Below, in pieces: positions 33,461 through 40,790 of a stretch of 64,000 bases of DNA (position 1 is the stretch's first letter; each line of letters begins with the position of its first letter). Location: assembly GCA_023957115.1 (NCBI GenBank), contig JAMLHN010000001.1, positions 1 through 64,000 of the forward strand. The letters run 5' to 3'. A program made the position numbers and the translations under genes. The stretch is from Thermomicrobiales bacterium. GTDB taxonomy: Bacteria > Chloroflexota > Chloroflexia > Thermomicrobiales > UBA6265. The notes beneath the pieces are model-generated. The model did not search any database, was not told the origin of the DNA, and worked only from the letters and a program-made list of their open reading frames with translations.

Positions 33461-33910
33461 CTATTGGGGTGGGGGCGTGACCGGACCAGGAGCGTCCTGC
33501 TGGATCAGGCGATCCGAGCGGGTGAAAAGCGCACGCGGTTGTGTTGCGGCGCGATCAAGACCGAGCGGAGCCGGCTCACGGACGTTGAACGGCGCATCGA
33601 AACCGCTGCCGGCGCTGCGTTGCGAGGCAATATCGGTTTCCCCCTCGGAGGCGTGATGGTGATGATCGGCGCCGTGCGAGCCCGACGCGCTCTGTTCGCT
33701 GTGATGAGCGGATTGAGTGGTGGAACCGGGGTGCTCGTGATCGGTATCGCCAGCGCGGGCGACACCGGCTTCGACCGGGCTGAGAAAGACCGAATGCGGT
33801 CCGACGGCCGCATCGCATTGCACCGGGATCGACAGAAACGCCAGGATCACGATTGCGACGACCATTCGGTCGAAGAAGCTACGCAGACTGATCAGCAGGC
33901 TGGCGTTCAC
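33461..33910 (-). CDS. His-rich secreted protein in the copper cluster
   Basis: A 149-residue protein, not assigned to a family. A hydrophobic signal segment (MVVAIVILAFLSIPVQC) is followed by a His-rich stretch DTDHEHPGSTTQSAHHSEQS and SHGADHHHHASEG, then a Pro-rich tail ending PGPVTPPPQ. The His cluster suggests metal binding, in keeping with the CopCD and YcnI-like genes downstream. GTG 33910 is the most likely start (7 nt after the YccF-like stop), but GTG 33967 or ATG 33865 are possible. A plus-strand frame over the same DNA is less protein-like. Confidence 0.6.
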   Translation of the reverse strand: MNASLLISLRSFFDRMVVAIVILAFLSIPVQCDAAVGPHSVFLSPVEAGVARAGDTDHEHPGSTTQSAHHSEQSASGSHGADHHHHASEGETDIASQRSAGSGFDAPFNVREPAPLGLDRAATQPRALFTRSDRLIQQDAPGPVTPPPQ

Positions 33911-33917
33911 GGCATCG

Positions 33918-34496
33918 TCAGTACGCTCCTGGTGCGAGAAGGAGCGAAGATCGAGCGTCCGCAGCACACGCCGGAAATCGCCACGCTGGACACTGGATGC
34001 CGGACATTGGACCCATAGATACCCATGTTCGCGTGCTGCCTAGCTTCGGTAGAGGCGAGATGACCTTCCCCGCCCGGCCGAACATCCAGAAAGAAAGCGG
34101 CAAGCCGATTCCGAGGGTGCAGATCGTGATCAGGTAAGCGGCCAGCAGCCAGATCGCCCCGAACCACCAACCGATCAGGATCAACCAGGGAATCCGGATG
34201 AGCCAGGAACGTTGCCGGACCTGGGTGCGTTCGATCTCGACCGTTGCCCCGTGCTGATGGACGGAAACGAGCTGGGTGGGGGCACGCAATGTCATGATGC
34301 GCGGCAGACGATTCAAGAGCGCGATGCCGAGCGGAGCGGGGATGACCAGAATCAGGCAGAGATAGCCGGCAACGATCGCCCAGAACCCAAGCCACCAGCC
34401 AACGAGCAGGAACCAGAGAATGCGAAGAATGATGTTGGGGTTGTCCCGTTCTGCCTCGACCTGGACGGTTCGATCGACATGATCCAATGCAGTCAT
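33918..34496 (-). CDS. YccF-domain inner membrane protein (two units)
   Basis: A 192-residue protein with two YccF-like units: NPNIILRILWFLLVGWWLGFW at about 28-80 and SWLIRIPWLILIGWWFGAIWL at about 115-165, each a pair of hydrophobic helices ending in a GIP/GIGLP turn. The last 40 residues are polar and unlike the family. Function unknown. ATG 34496 has GGAG 4 nt upstream; an upstream ATG at 34529 is weaker. It is the first gene of the leftward copper-cluster operon or precedes it. Confidence 0.75.
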   Translation of the reverse strand: MTALDHVDRTVQVEAERDNPNIILRILWFLLVGWWLGFWAIVAGYLCLILVIPAPLGIALLNRLPRIMTLRAPTQLVSVHQHGATVEIERTQVRQRSWLIRIPWLILIGWWFGAIWLLAAYLITICTLGIGLPLSFWMFGRAGKVISPLPKLGSTRTWVSMGPMSGIQCPAWRFPACAADARSSLLLAPGAY

Positions 34497-34579
34497 AGTG
34501 CTCCTCGAACACGCTTGTACCAGTTGCACCAGTATAGTCGGCTTGCGGATGAGTCATTGCCTGGGAGATGGGAGTACGA

Positions 34580-35686
34580 ATGATGGCCGACCCTCGAATC
34601 GAGAAATGGGCTGATGTCCTGACGCGGTATTGTGTCGAGGTTCAGCCGGGGCAAACGGTGGTCATCCAGGGAGGCGTAGCAGCGGAACCGCTGCTACGCG
34701 CGATCTACAGGCAGGTCGTCGCGCGCGGGGGCTATCCCATCCTGCAACCGGAGCTCAGCGGGCTGAGCGCAACGCTTATTGGCCATGGGTCGGACGATCA
34801 GCTCGGTCACATCAGTCCAGTCGAGCAATTCGACCGAACGACCGCCGATTGCAGTATCCGCGTTATGGCGGAGATGAATACCCGCAACGCGTCCGCGGTC
34901 GATCCGGCCAGGAGCGCGGCTTATCTCAGGGCCCGCAGCGAGCTCCGGCGGATCGGGATGGAGCGTGCGGGGAAGGGCGACTACAAATGGTGTCTGACGC
35001 TCTTTCCCACCGATGCGTACGCGCATGATGCGGAGATGAGCACGGAGGACTACACCGAGTTCATCATGGATGCCTGCAAACTGAACGAGGATGATCCGGT
35101 GGCAGCCTGGACGGCGATGCGCGCGTTTCAGGCAGACATCGTCGATTGGCTGACCCCACGCTCGGAGTTGCGATTGATTGCCCCCGGAACGGATTTTCGG
35201 TGCTCGATCGCGGGACGAACATGGGTGAATTCCGACGGCAAGCGGAACTTTCCGTCCGGGGAGGTCTTCACGGGGCCGATCGAGGATTCCGCCGAGGGTG
35301 AGGTTCGCTTTTCGTTTCCGGTGGTGACGCAGGGCCGGGAGATCAACGATATCCGGCTGAAGTTCGAGGCGGGCCGGGTGGTCGATGCCAGCGCCGGGAA
35401 GAACGAGGCGTTCCTGGTCGAGAGCCTGGATAGCGATGAGGGCGCCCGGCGGTTGGGGGAGATTGCCGTCGGAACCAATTTTGGCATTACGCAGTTCACG
35501 GGCCAGATTCTGCTCGATGAGAAGATTGGCGGCACGGCGCATATGGCGCTCGGTGCGGGGTATCCGGAAACGGGAAGCACCAATACCTCGGCCATTCACT
35601 GGGACATGATTTGCGATCTGCGCCAGGGTGGGCGGATCGAGGTCGATGGCGAACCGCTCCTGGTCGACGGTCGCTTCGTGATCTGA
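34580..35686 (+). CDS. M29-family metallo-aminopeptidase (AmpS/thermophilic type)
   Basis: A 368-residue clan-M29 enzyme. The metal residues appear in FPSGEVFTGP (Glu), GKNEAFL (Glu), GTAHMALG (His), SAIHWDMI (His, Asp), and the Tyr/Asn environment GAGYPETG. Enzymes of this family use two metal ions to remove N-terminal residues from peptides in the cytoplasm. GGAG lies 5 nt before ATG 34580. It is a single-gene unit, divergent from the YccF gene. Confidence 0.92.
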   Translation: MMADPRIEKWADVLTRYCVEVQPGQTVVIQGGVAAEPLLRAIYRQVVARGGYPILQPELSGLSATLIGHGSDDQLGHISPVEQFDRTTADCSIRVMAEMNTRNASAVDPARSAAYLRARSELRRIGMERAGKGDYKWCLTLFPTDAYAHDAEMSTEDYTEFIMDACKLNEDDPVAAWTAMRAFQADIVDWLTPRSELRLIAPGTDFRCSIAGRTWVNSDGKRNFPSGEVFTGPIEDSAEGEVRFSFPVVTQGREINDIRLKFEAGRVVDASAGKNEAFLVESLDSDEGARRLGEIAVGTNFGITQFTGQILLDEKIGGTAHMALGAGYPETGSTNTSAIHWDMICDLRQGGRIEVDGEPLLVDGRFVI

Positions 35687-36179
35687 GGCGGAATCCGGAT
35701 GATTGCTTGGGGGATGATCCTAGCATTCTCCAGCCGATTTCAAAATGGTTGACGCTCCGAAACCCTGTTGTCATCCTGATCATGACACGAGAATGCGGGC
35801 TGGTAGATACGTCCGACGGAAGAGATGCCTCCCTGTGGTCAGCATGACAAATGGGGCAAGGTGGCTTCCGTGGGACGTTGCTTACCACTATCCCATCTCA
35901 CCTGTCCGACAATCGTTTCATACCTGATCGTTTCCGCAGAACCCGCCTGTCATGCTGGGGAACGAAGCCATGCCCTGAGCAACGCCGAAGGGATCTCCCC
36001 GCCGCAGCGGGCGTTTCGGCGCTGCAAACCTCCGACGAAGGAGCAACCTTGCTGCAATCCGGGCGAAAGGGGGACCTGGATCAGCAGACCCAGGTCCGCA
36101 CGCATTGTGGTCCTTTTGCCGGCGAGTTTTCTTCAGGACGCGGAGGTCCTGCACTACGCCGGGGATCGAGGATGAGTTG
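35687..36179. repeat. Convergent intergenic region, about 490 bp, with dispersed-repeat fragments
   Basis: Between the M29 aminopeptidase (plus) and dtnK (minus). It holds an inverted, insertion-bearing copy of the 33.3-kb element (GGGGAGATCCCTTCGGCG ... GCTTCGTTCCCCAGCATGACAGG on the minus strand, about 35946-36000) and a TCAGCATGACAAATGGG tail near 35838. No gene is evident. Confidence 0.45.
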
Positions 36180-37400
36180 TTACGCGCTGTTGCTGCCCTG
36201 CAGGAAGCGAAGGGTCGTGAGCATGGACTGGTCGTCGCCGAAACTGCCGGCTTTGGTGACGACGGGAAGGTTGGGCCGCACGCCTCCGTGCAGCCGGCCC
36301 CAGGGGATGGCCGGCAGGACCTCGCCGCCCAACCAGATTGCCTCCGCTTCGAGCCGGTCGCAGACCGCTCCGGCGACATCGCCGCCGGTCAGAATCAGGG
36401 CGTCGAAGCGTTGTCTGATTCGGAGATCGGTTGCAATTGCGGCGAGGGCCTTCGCGATCTCCCTGCCGGGGAGCGGCGAGCTTGGCGTATCGCAGGTCGT
36501 GACGGTGACCGAGCGGCTCTCGTCGAAGGCGGTGCTCAGGCGATCGACGGTGCGTTCGGTAACCGCCGGGTCAAGGTGCCCGCGCTCGAAATCGAGTCGC
36601 ACGGTTTCGATGCCGGATGCTTCCAGGGTGGCGACTTGACGGGCCGAGACCGAATGGCGGCTGCCTGCGACGGTCAGCACGCATTGAGCGCCGATCCCCG
36701 CGTGAGATCCGGTGGGCTGGGCGGAGCGAGCTCCCAGTACGTTTGCGATCTGCTTCGAGAACCCTGCCGAGCCCGCGAGCAGATACGTTGGCGTGTCGAT
36801 GACCGCGTCGGCCAGCGTGGCAAGGTCCGCATTGGTTTCAGCATCGACGACCACGATCGGACGGACGACCATATCGAGTGCCGCCCGCAGGCGCTCCGGT
36901 CCCGAGCGAACGGTTTCGAGTCCGATCGTGCGCCCGGTGTCCCCGGGTAGACCCAGCAGCTCGATGACCGACGAGCTCGATCGTCCGGTCCCAAGCGGGG
37001 TTTCGGTCAACAGGACATCGCCGGCATAGACGTCGCCATCGACAGTGATACGGCCTTGATCCGGCAGCGCGGGGGCGACGATGACCGCGCGCCGTCCGGT
37101 TTTCCGGAGCAGAAAGGCGATTTCGGGACCGGGATATCCGCGGAAGACCGAATCGACCTTGGCGTACCACAGGGTGTTCGAAGCCGTCTCTGGCACGAGC
37201 GAGATCGCCTGTTTGAATAGGGATTCGATCCGGTCGCCGGAGGCATCCCGGGTGTTGTTGGAGAGGGAAATCACCTCCGCGCCCGCCGGGGTGGACCGTA
37301 GGGGAAGTGCCGTCGCGAATCCCGCGCTGGCGAATGGCGCGCCGGCATCGGCCGCGCCGGTCAAATCGTCCGCAACGACGATCGCCAGTGGTGGTGTCAT
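36180..37400 (-). CDS. dtnK: Four-carbon acid sugar kinase, DUF1537 (DtnK/OtnK type)
   Basis: A 406-residue kinase. The N-terminal substrate domain has VVADDLTGAADAG, KVDSVFRGYPG (substrate Lys/Asp/Arg) and ALPDQGRITVDG; the C-terminal nucleotide domain has LTGGDVAG and TKAGSFGD. DUF1537 kinases phosphorylate D-threonate, D-erythronate or related acids at C4. The start overlaps the pdxA2-like stop by 4 nt (ATGA), so the pair is coupled. Pairing with PdxA2 points to D-threonate or a similar tetronate as substrate. Confidence 0.9.
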   Translation of the reverse strand: MTPPLAIVVADDLTGAADAGAPFASAGFATALPLRSTPAGAEVISLSNNTRDASGDRIESLFKQAISLVPETASNTLWYAKVDSVFRGYPGPEIAFLLRKTGRRAVIVAPALPDQGRITVDGDVYAGDVLLTETPLGTGRSSSSVIELLGLPGDTGRTIGLETVRSGPERLRAALDMVVRPIVVVDAETNADLATLADAVIDTPTYLLAGSAGFSKQIANVLGARSAQPTGSHAGIGAQCVLTVAGSRHSVSARQVATLEASGIETVRLDFERGHLDPAVTERTVDRLSTAFDESRSVTVTTCDTPSSPLPGREIAKALAAIATDLRIRQRFDALILTGGDVAGAVCDRLEAEAIWLGGEVLPAIPWGRLHGGVRPNLPVVTKAGSFGDDQSMLTTLRFLQGSNSA

Positions 37401-38413
37401 TCCATACTCGCGTTTCTCGCTTCGACCATCTGCACCGCCACCTCGATTGCGGCCAGCATGCTCTCTTCCCGGGCAATGCCTTTGCCGGCAATATCGAAGG
37501 CGGTACCATGATCGACCGAGGTCCGGATCACCGGCAAGCCGAGACTGACATTGACGCCGGAGTCGAATGCCAGCAGCTTCATTGGAATATGCCCCTGATC
37601 GTGATACATCGCAACCACGATATCGTAGGCGCCCTTGGTCGCGCGTAAGAAGACGGTATCCGGCGGTTGCGGATCGGAGACATCCATCCCCTTGGCGCGC
37701 ATCTCGGCAATGGCCGGTTCGATCTCGGTCGCTTCCTCATTGCCGAAAAGACCGCCTTCGCTCGCATGCGGATTGAGACCAGCCACCGCAATGCGTGGAT
37801 TCTCGATTCCAAGCGCCTGGCAGGCGTCAAAGGCAATCTGGATGACATCTATGACGCGTTGTTTCGTCACCCGGCGAATAGCTTCGGTCAGGGCGACATG
37901 GGTCGAGACATGGACCACGCGCAGCTTGGGCCCGATCAGGAGCATACTGACCTTTTCGGCACCGGTTCGCTCGGTCAGCAGCTCGGTGTGACCAGCATAG
38001 TGAAACCCGGCGGCGAACATGGCGGCTTTGTTCAAGGGGGCGGTGACGATGGCATCGACCGCTCCGGCCATGGCCATATCACAGGCAGCGAAGACATAGT
38101 CCACCGCTGCCTTGCCGCTGGCGGCCGAAATCTCACCGAGGGGGCACTCAGCCGGGTCGGCATCGCGCAGATCGATCAGCGTCACCGTGCCGGGTTGAAA
38201 GACTGCGGTCGCCGGTCCGCCGGCCTCGTCGATTAGCAGCGGTTCGATGTCGAGCGCGACCATGGCGCGGTCGAGGATGCGCCGGTCGCCAATGACCAGT
38301 GGATCGCATTTCTCATAGACCTCGGGATGGGCAAGCGCCTTCAATACGACTTCCGGCCCGATACCGGAGGGGTCGCCCATCGTGAGTGCCAGAATCGGTT
38401 TCTGCGTCTCCAT
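37397..38413 (-). CDS. pdxA2: PdxA2-like 4-phosphate tetronate dehydrogenase (PdxA family)
   Basis: A 338-residue PdxA-fold dehydrogenase: LTMGDPSGIGPEV at the N-terminus, the substrate and metal His in YAGHTELL, HVSTHVAL, AGLNPHASEGGLFG, and MYHDQGHIPMKLL. PdxA acts on 4-phosphohydroxythreonine in B6 synthesis, whereas PdxA2 oxidises 4-phospho-D-threonate or erythronate to DHAP and CO2. Coupling to dtnK makes the catabolic role much more likely. ATG 38413 replaces a longer frame to 38539. Confidence 0.88.
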   Translation of the reverse strand: METQKPILALTMGDPSGIGPEVVLKALAHPEVYEKCDPLVIGDRRILDRAMVALDIEPLLIDEAGGPATAVFQPGTVTLIDLRDADPAECPLGEISAASGKAAVDYVFAACDMAMAGAVDAIVTAPLNKAAMFAAGFHYAGHTELLTERTGAEKVSMLLIGPKLRVVHVSTHVALTEAIRRVTKQRVIDVIQIAFDACQALGIENPRIAVAGLNPHASEGGLFGNEEATEIEPAIAEMRAKGMDVSDPQPPDTVFLRATKGAYDIVVAMYHDQGHIPMKLLAFDSGVNVSLGLPVIRTSVDHGTAFDIAGKGIAREESMLAAIEVAVQMVEARNASME

Positions 38414-38605
38414 GCTCCGCCTTTCTCCGTGGGCGGCATCGTACCGTGAAATGAGCAGGGGTGCGTAGAGAGCAGACAGGTTGAGGAAAATCAAAACCCC
38501 CTGGTCGTCGACCTGATCGAAATCAAGCCACGGTACCAAGGGGTGTGTAACAGTATTCTACCATATCCGAACATTCGCGCTGACAGACTGAGCGAGAGAG
38601 AACAC

Positions 38606-39310
38606 GTGCACACAGATCTCTACAGCGCCCTCGAGCGGATCGCGTCCATACCTCGTCTCAGCCGCTACCGTGCCAGCGCGGACACCGATTTCGACGTCGT
38701 CGCCCTCTATTGCTGGAATATCGCGCTCGCCGAATCATTGATGCCAGCGATAGCGATCCTTGAGGTCACGCTGAGGAATTCCGTTCACCGGACGATTACC
38801 AACCTGGAAGGCACTGAATGGTGGTTCCAAGAGATCCTCAATCCGCGTTCCCTCGCCATTATCGAAAAGATCCAGCGTGACCTCGAACGCCGATCCGGTG
38901 TTGCGCCATCAGTCGGAAAAGTCATTGCCGAGATCAACTTTGGGTTCTGGCCAAAACTCTTCGCAAAGAGCTACCACAAGTTCTGGTGGCGGTATCCGGA
39001 TCGGCCGCTGGCACAAGTACTCGCCTTTCATCCAAACGTAGCGAGGGATACCAGAGCAACGTTCGAGATGAGACTTGAGTACTTCGCGGCCCTTCGGAAC
39101 CGAGTGATGCATCAGGAAGCCGTCTTCGACGGTGTCACAGCTATCAATCGCCCCCGGATGGATCTGGACACGTTGCATCACCGGTTGCTCGAAACGATTG
39201 GCTGGCTCGATCAGGATGCACTGTCAATTCTGATGTGTCTCGATCGATACCCGGATGTCGCAAGCGAGGACGGGCGACAGCACATCGTCGATCTCCTGAG
39301 AAGGCTGTAG
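38606..39310 (+). CDS. Abi-like HEPN-type protein (Abi_2/AbiD-F family)
   Basis: A 234-residue all-helical protein like the Abi_2 abortive-infection family: ERIASIPRLSRYRA, YCWNIALAESLMPAIAILEV with TLRNSVH, then FALRN-type motif AALRNRVMHQEAVF. The R-N-x3-H within it matches the HEPN ribonuclease motif. Relatives block phage growth by RNA cleavage or act as toxins. No partner antitoxin is adjacent. GTG 38606 is preferred since homologues start near HTDLYSALERI; an earlier GTG (38543) adds 21 unlike residues. It is inserted between two leftward operons. Confidence 0.78.
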   Translation: MHTDLYSALERIASIPRLSRYRASADTDFDVVALYCWNIALAESLMPAIAILEVTLRNSVHRTITNLEGTEWWFQEILNPRSLAIIEKIQRDLERRSGVAPSVGKVIAEINFGFWPKLFAKSYHKFWWRYPDRPLAQVLAFHPNVARDTRATFEMRLEYFAALRNRVMHQEAVFDGVTAINRPRMDLDTLHHRLLETIGWLDQDALSILMCLDRYPDVASEDGRQHIVDLLRRL

Positions 39311-39340
39311 CTTCCTATTCTTGGGAATTGGTGCCGCCCC

Positions 39341-39835
39341 TTACTGTACTGGGCTGTTCGTCAACCAGACCTGCAATTCGGCAAGCAATCCCTCGATTGC
39401 GGTCTGGATCGATCCGCCGCTGGCTTCGATGAAGTACTGCACCTGCAGGTTGACGATCGAGCCGGCATTGTCGCCCGCGAGCCGGAAGTCGGTGCGTACG
39501 CCGTAACAGCGCTTCCCGAGCCCAAAGGCGTAACCGATCTCCGCGGCAGTGCCGGAATCGACATCGACGCCGTCCAGGATCGCGACGAGGCCGTCCGCAT
39601 CGCGAATCGCTTCGGCATTGGAGCGGCCGAGCTCGGTATTGATCTTTGCCAGCGCCGCATGCGCCTCGGCGCGGCTATCGATCTCGGCGATACGGGCGAA
39701 TTCCTGCTCGAAGCGTTTGTCGTCCCAGGGATTCGAGACCTCGACATGGGGATCGAGGCGTTCGATCAGATGCTCCATGAAGTGCCGGGTCGAGTCGGCA
39801 AAACCGAGGGGCGAGGCGAGATAGACGCTTACCAT
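39341..39835 (-). CDS. Nucleoside 2-deoxyribosyltransferase-like protein
   Basis: A 164-residue Rossmann-like enzyme: VYLASPLGFADS near the start, ADGLVAILDGVDVDSGTAAEIGYA with the catalytic-type Asp/Glu, and a C-terminal VQYFIEASGGSI. Such proteins transfer or hydrolyse deoxyribose from purines or pyrimidines. Its start overlaps the end of the esterase gene by 7 nt, so the two are likely co-expressed, though no shared pathway is clear. Confidence 0.88.
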   Translation of the reverse strand: MVSVYLASPLGFADSTRHFMEHLIERLDPHVEVSNPWDDKRFEQEFARIAEIDSRAEAHAALAKINTELGRSNAEAIRDADGLVAILDGVDVDSGTAAEIGYAFGLGKRCYGVRTDFRLAGDNAGSIVNLQVQYFIEASGGSIQTAIEGLLAELQVWLTNSPVQ

Positions 39836-40572
39836 TCCAGCGTTTCCCGTTGGATGCCAAGCACGGTTTCATGTTGCGGCAGCGCTTCGGCGACGTGCTC
39901 GTCCCAGTACTCCCAGGTGTGTCCGCCCGGATGCTCGGCGTAGAGATGTTCGACGCCGAGATCGTCGAGGAGATGATGGAAGTCGCGGTTGCTTTCGATC
40001 AGCTCGTCATCGACGCCGCAGTCGAAGGAAATGACCGGCAGATCGGTGCGACCTTTCAGTCTGGACGCAAGCTCGTAGATGCTGGCATCCTCGATCTCGG
40101 CCAGGGCAACGGCTGGTAGGACATCGCCGATCACAAATGCCGCCGAGTGTGCCCAGATGGAGGCGAACTTGTCTGGGTAGCGCAGTCCAAGCCGCATCGC
40201 GCCGTATCCACCCATCGATAGTCCGCCGATGGCCCATTTCTGCCCGTCGACATGGAAGTTGCGATGCACCTCATTCCAGAGATCTTGGACGATCATGGTC
40301 TCGTAGAACTGGCGGTTGAGCCGTTCGTGGGATTGGGACGGCCAGTCGAGGTAGCCCGAGGTGGCGCCGTCCGGCAGGATGACGATCACCTGGAGATCTG
40401 CGACATAGTGGACGAGCTTCGATTTGTGAATCCAGCTGTTGTGATCGTCGAAGAGTCCATGAAGCTGGAGCAGGACCGGATACGGTCCGGTACCGGTGTC
40501 CGGCAGAATGGCCTCGTAGGTCGTGCGCCGTCCCAGCGCGTGACTGTAGAACTGAACCGTCGCAACTCCCAT
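39829..40572 (-). CDS. Alpha/beta-hydrolase, putative esterase (EstD/FrmB family)
   Basis: A 247-residue esterase of the Esterase_D type. LLQLHGLFDDHNSW gives the oxyanion loop, GLSMGGYGAM the nucleophile Ser119, FDCGVDDELIESN the Asp region and HPGGHTWEYW the catalytic His. Substrates range from S-formylglutathione to short acyl esters; I cannot decide. No signal peptide. It converges with nothing and precedes the deoxyribosyltransferase gene. Confidence 0.88.
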   Translation of the reverse strand: MGVATVQFYSHALGRRTTYEAILPDTGTGPYPVLLQLHGLFDDHNSWIHKSKLVHYVADLQVIVILPDGATSGYLDWPSQSHERLNRQFYETMIVQDLWNEVHRNFHVDGQKWAIGGLSMGGYGAMRLGLRYPDKFASIWAHSAAFVIGDVLPAVALAEIEDASIYELASRLKGRTDLPVISFDCGVDDELIESNRDFHHLLDDLGVEHLYAEHPGGHTWEYWDEHVAEALPQHETVLGIQRETLEW

Positions 40573-40730
40573 GACTCGCTTTGTCCCTCCGGCGCTCGGC
40601 GCTTTCTCACGATGCGCCGAACGGTACTGGGGCGAGACGGTGGTGTCCAGTTGGAGGATTCTGAGCGCTGAGACGTCTGGCTCGCAATTGCCCAGACAAA
40701 TGCCTCATGAGTCAAAGGTCTGAGACGCCA

Positions 40731-40757
40731 CGAGGGGAGCGACGCTCGCTCCCCTCG
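40731..40757 (-). terminator. Hairpin downstream of the NlpC/P60-SH3b gene
   Basis: A perfect 12-bp stem (CGAGGGGAGCGA with its complement), loop CGC, 34 nt after the NlpC gene stop at 40791. Between them lie two heptad words (CAGCCTG, CTGCCTG) ending CTAC. Confidence 0.6.
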
Positions 40758-40790
40758 TGCATATTCGACAATCTCCCAGCCTGCTGCCTG

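Noticed and set aside
33371..34018. Plus-strand 215-codon frame over the His-rich and YccF genes
   Set aside because: Composition is Arg/Asp/Gln-rich without any family resemblance, while the minus strand gives a signal peptide and metal-like His cluster.
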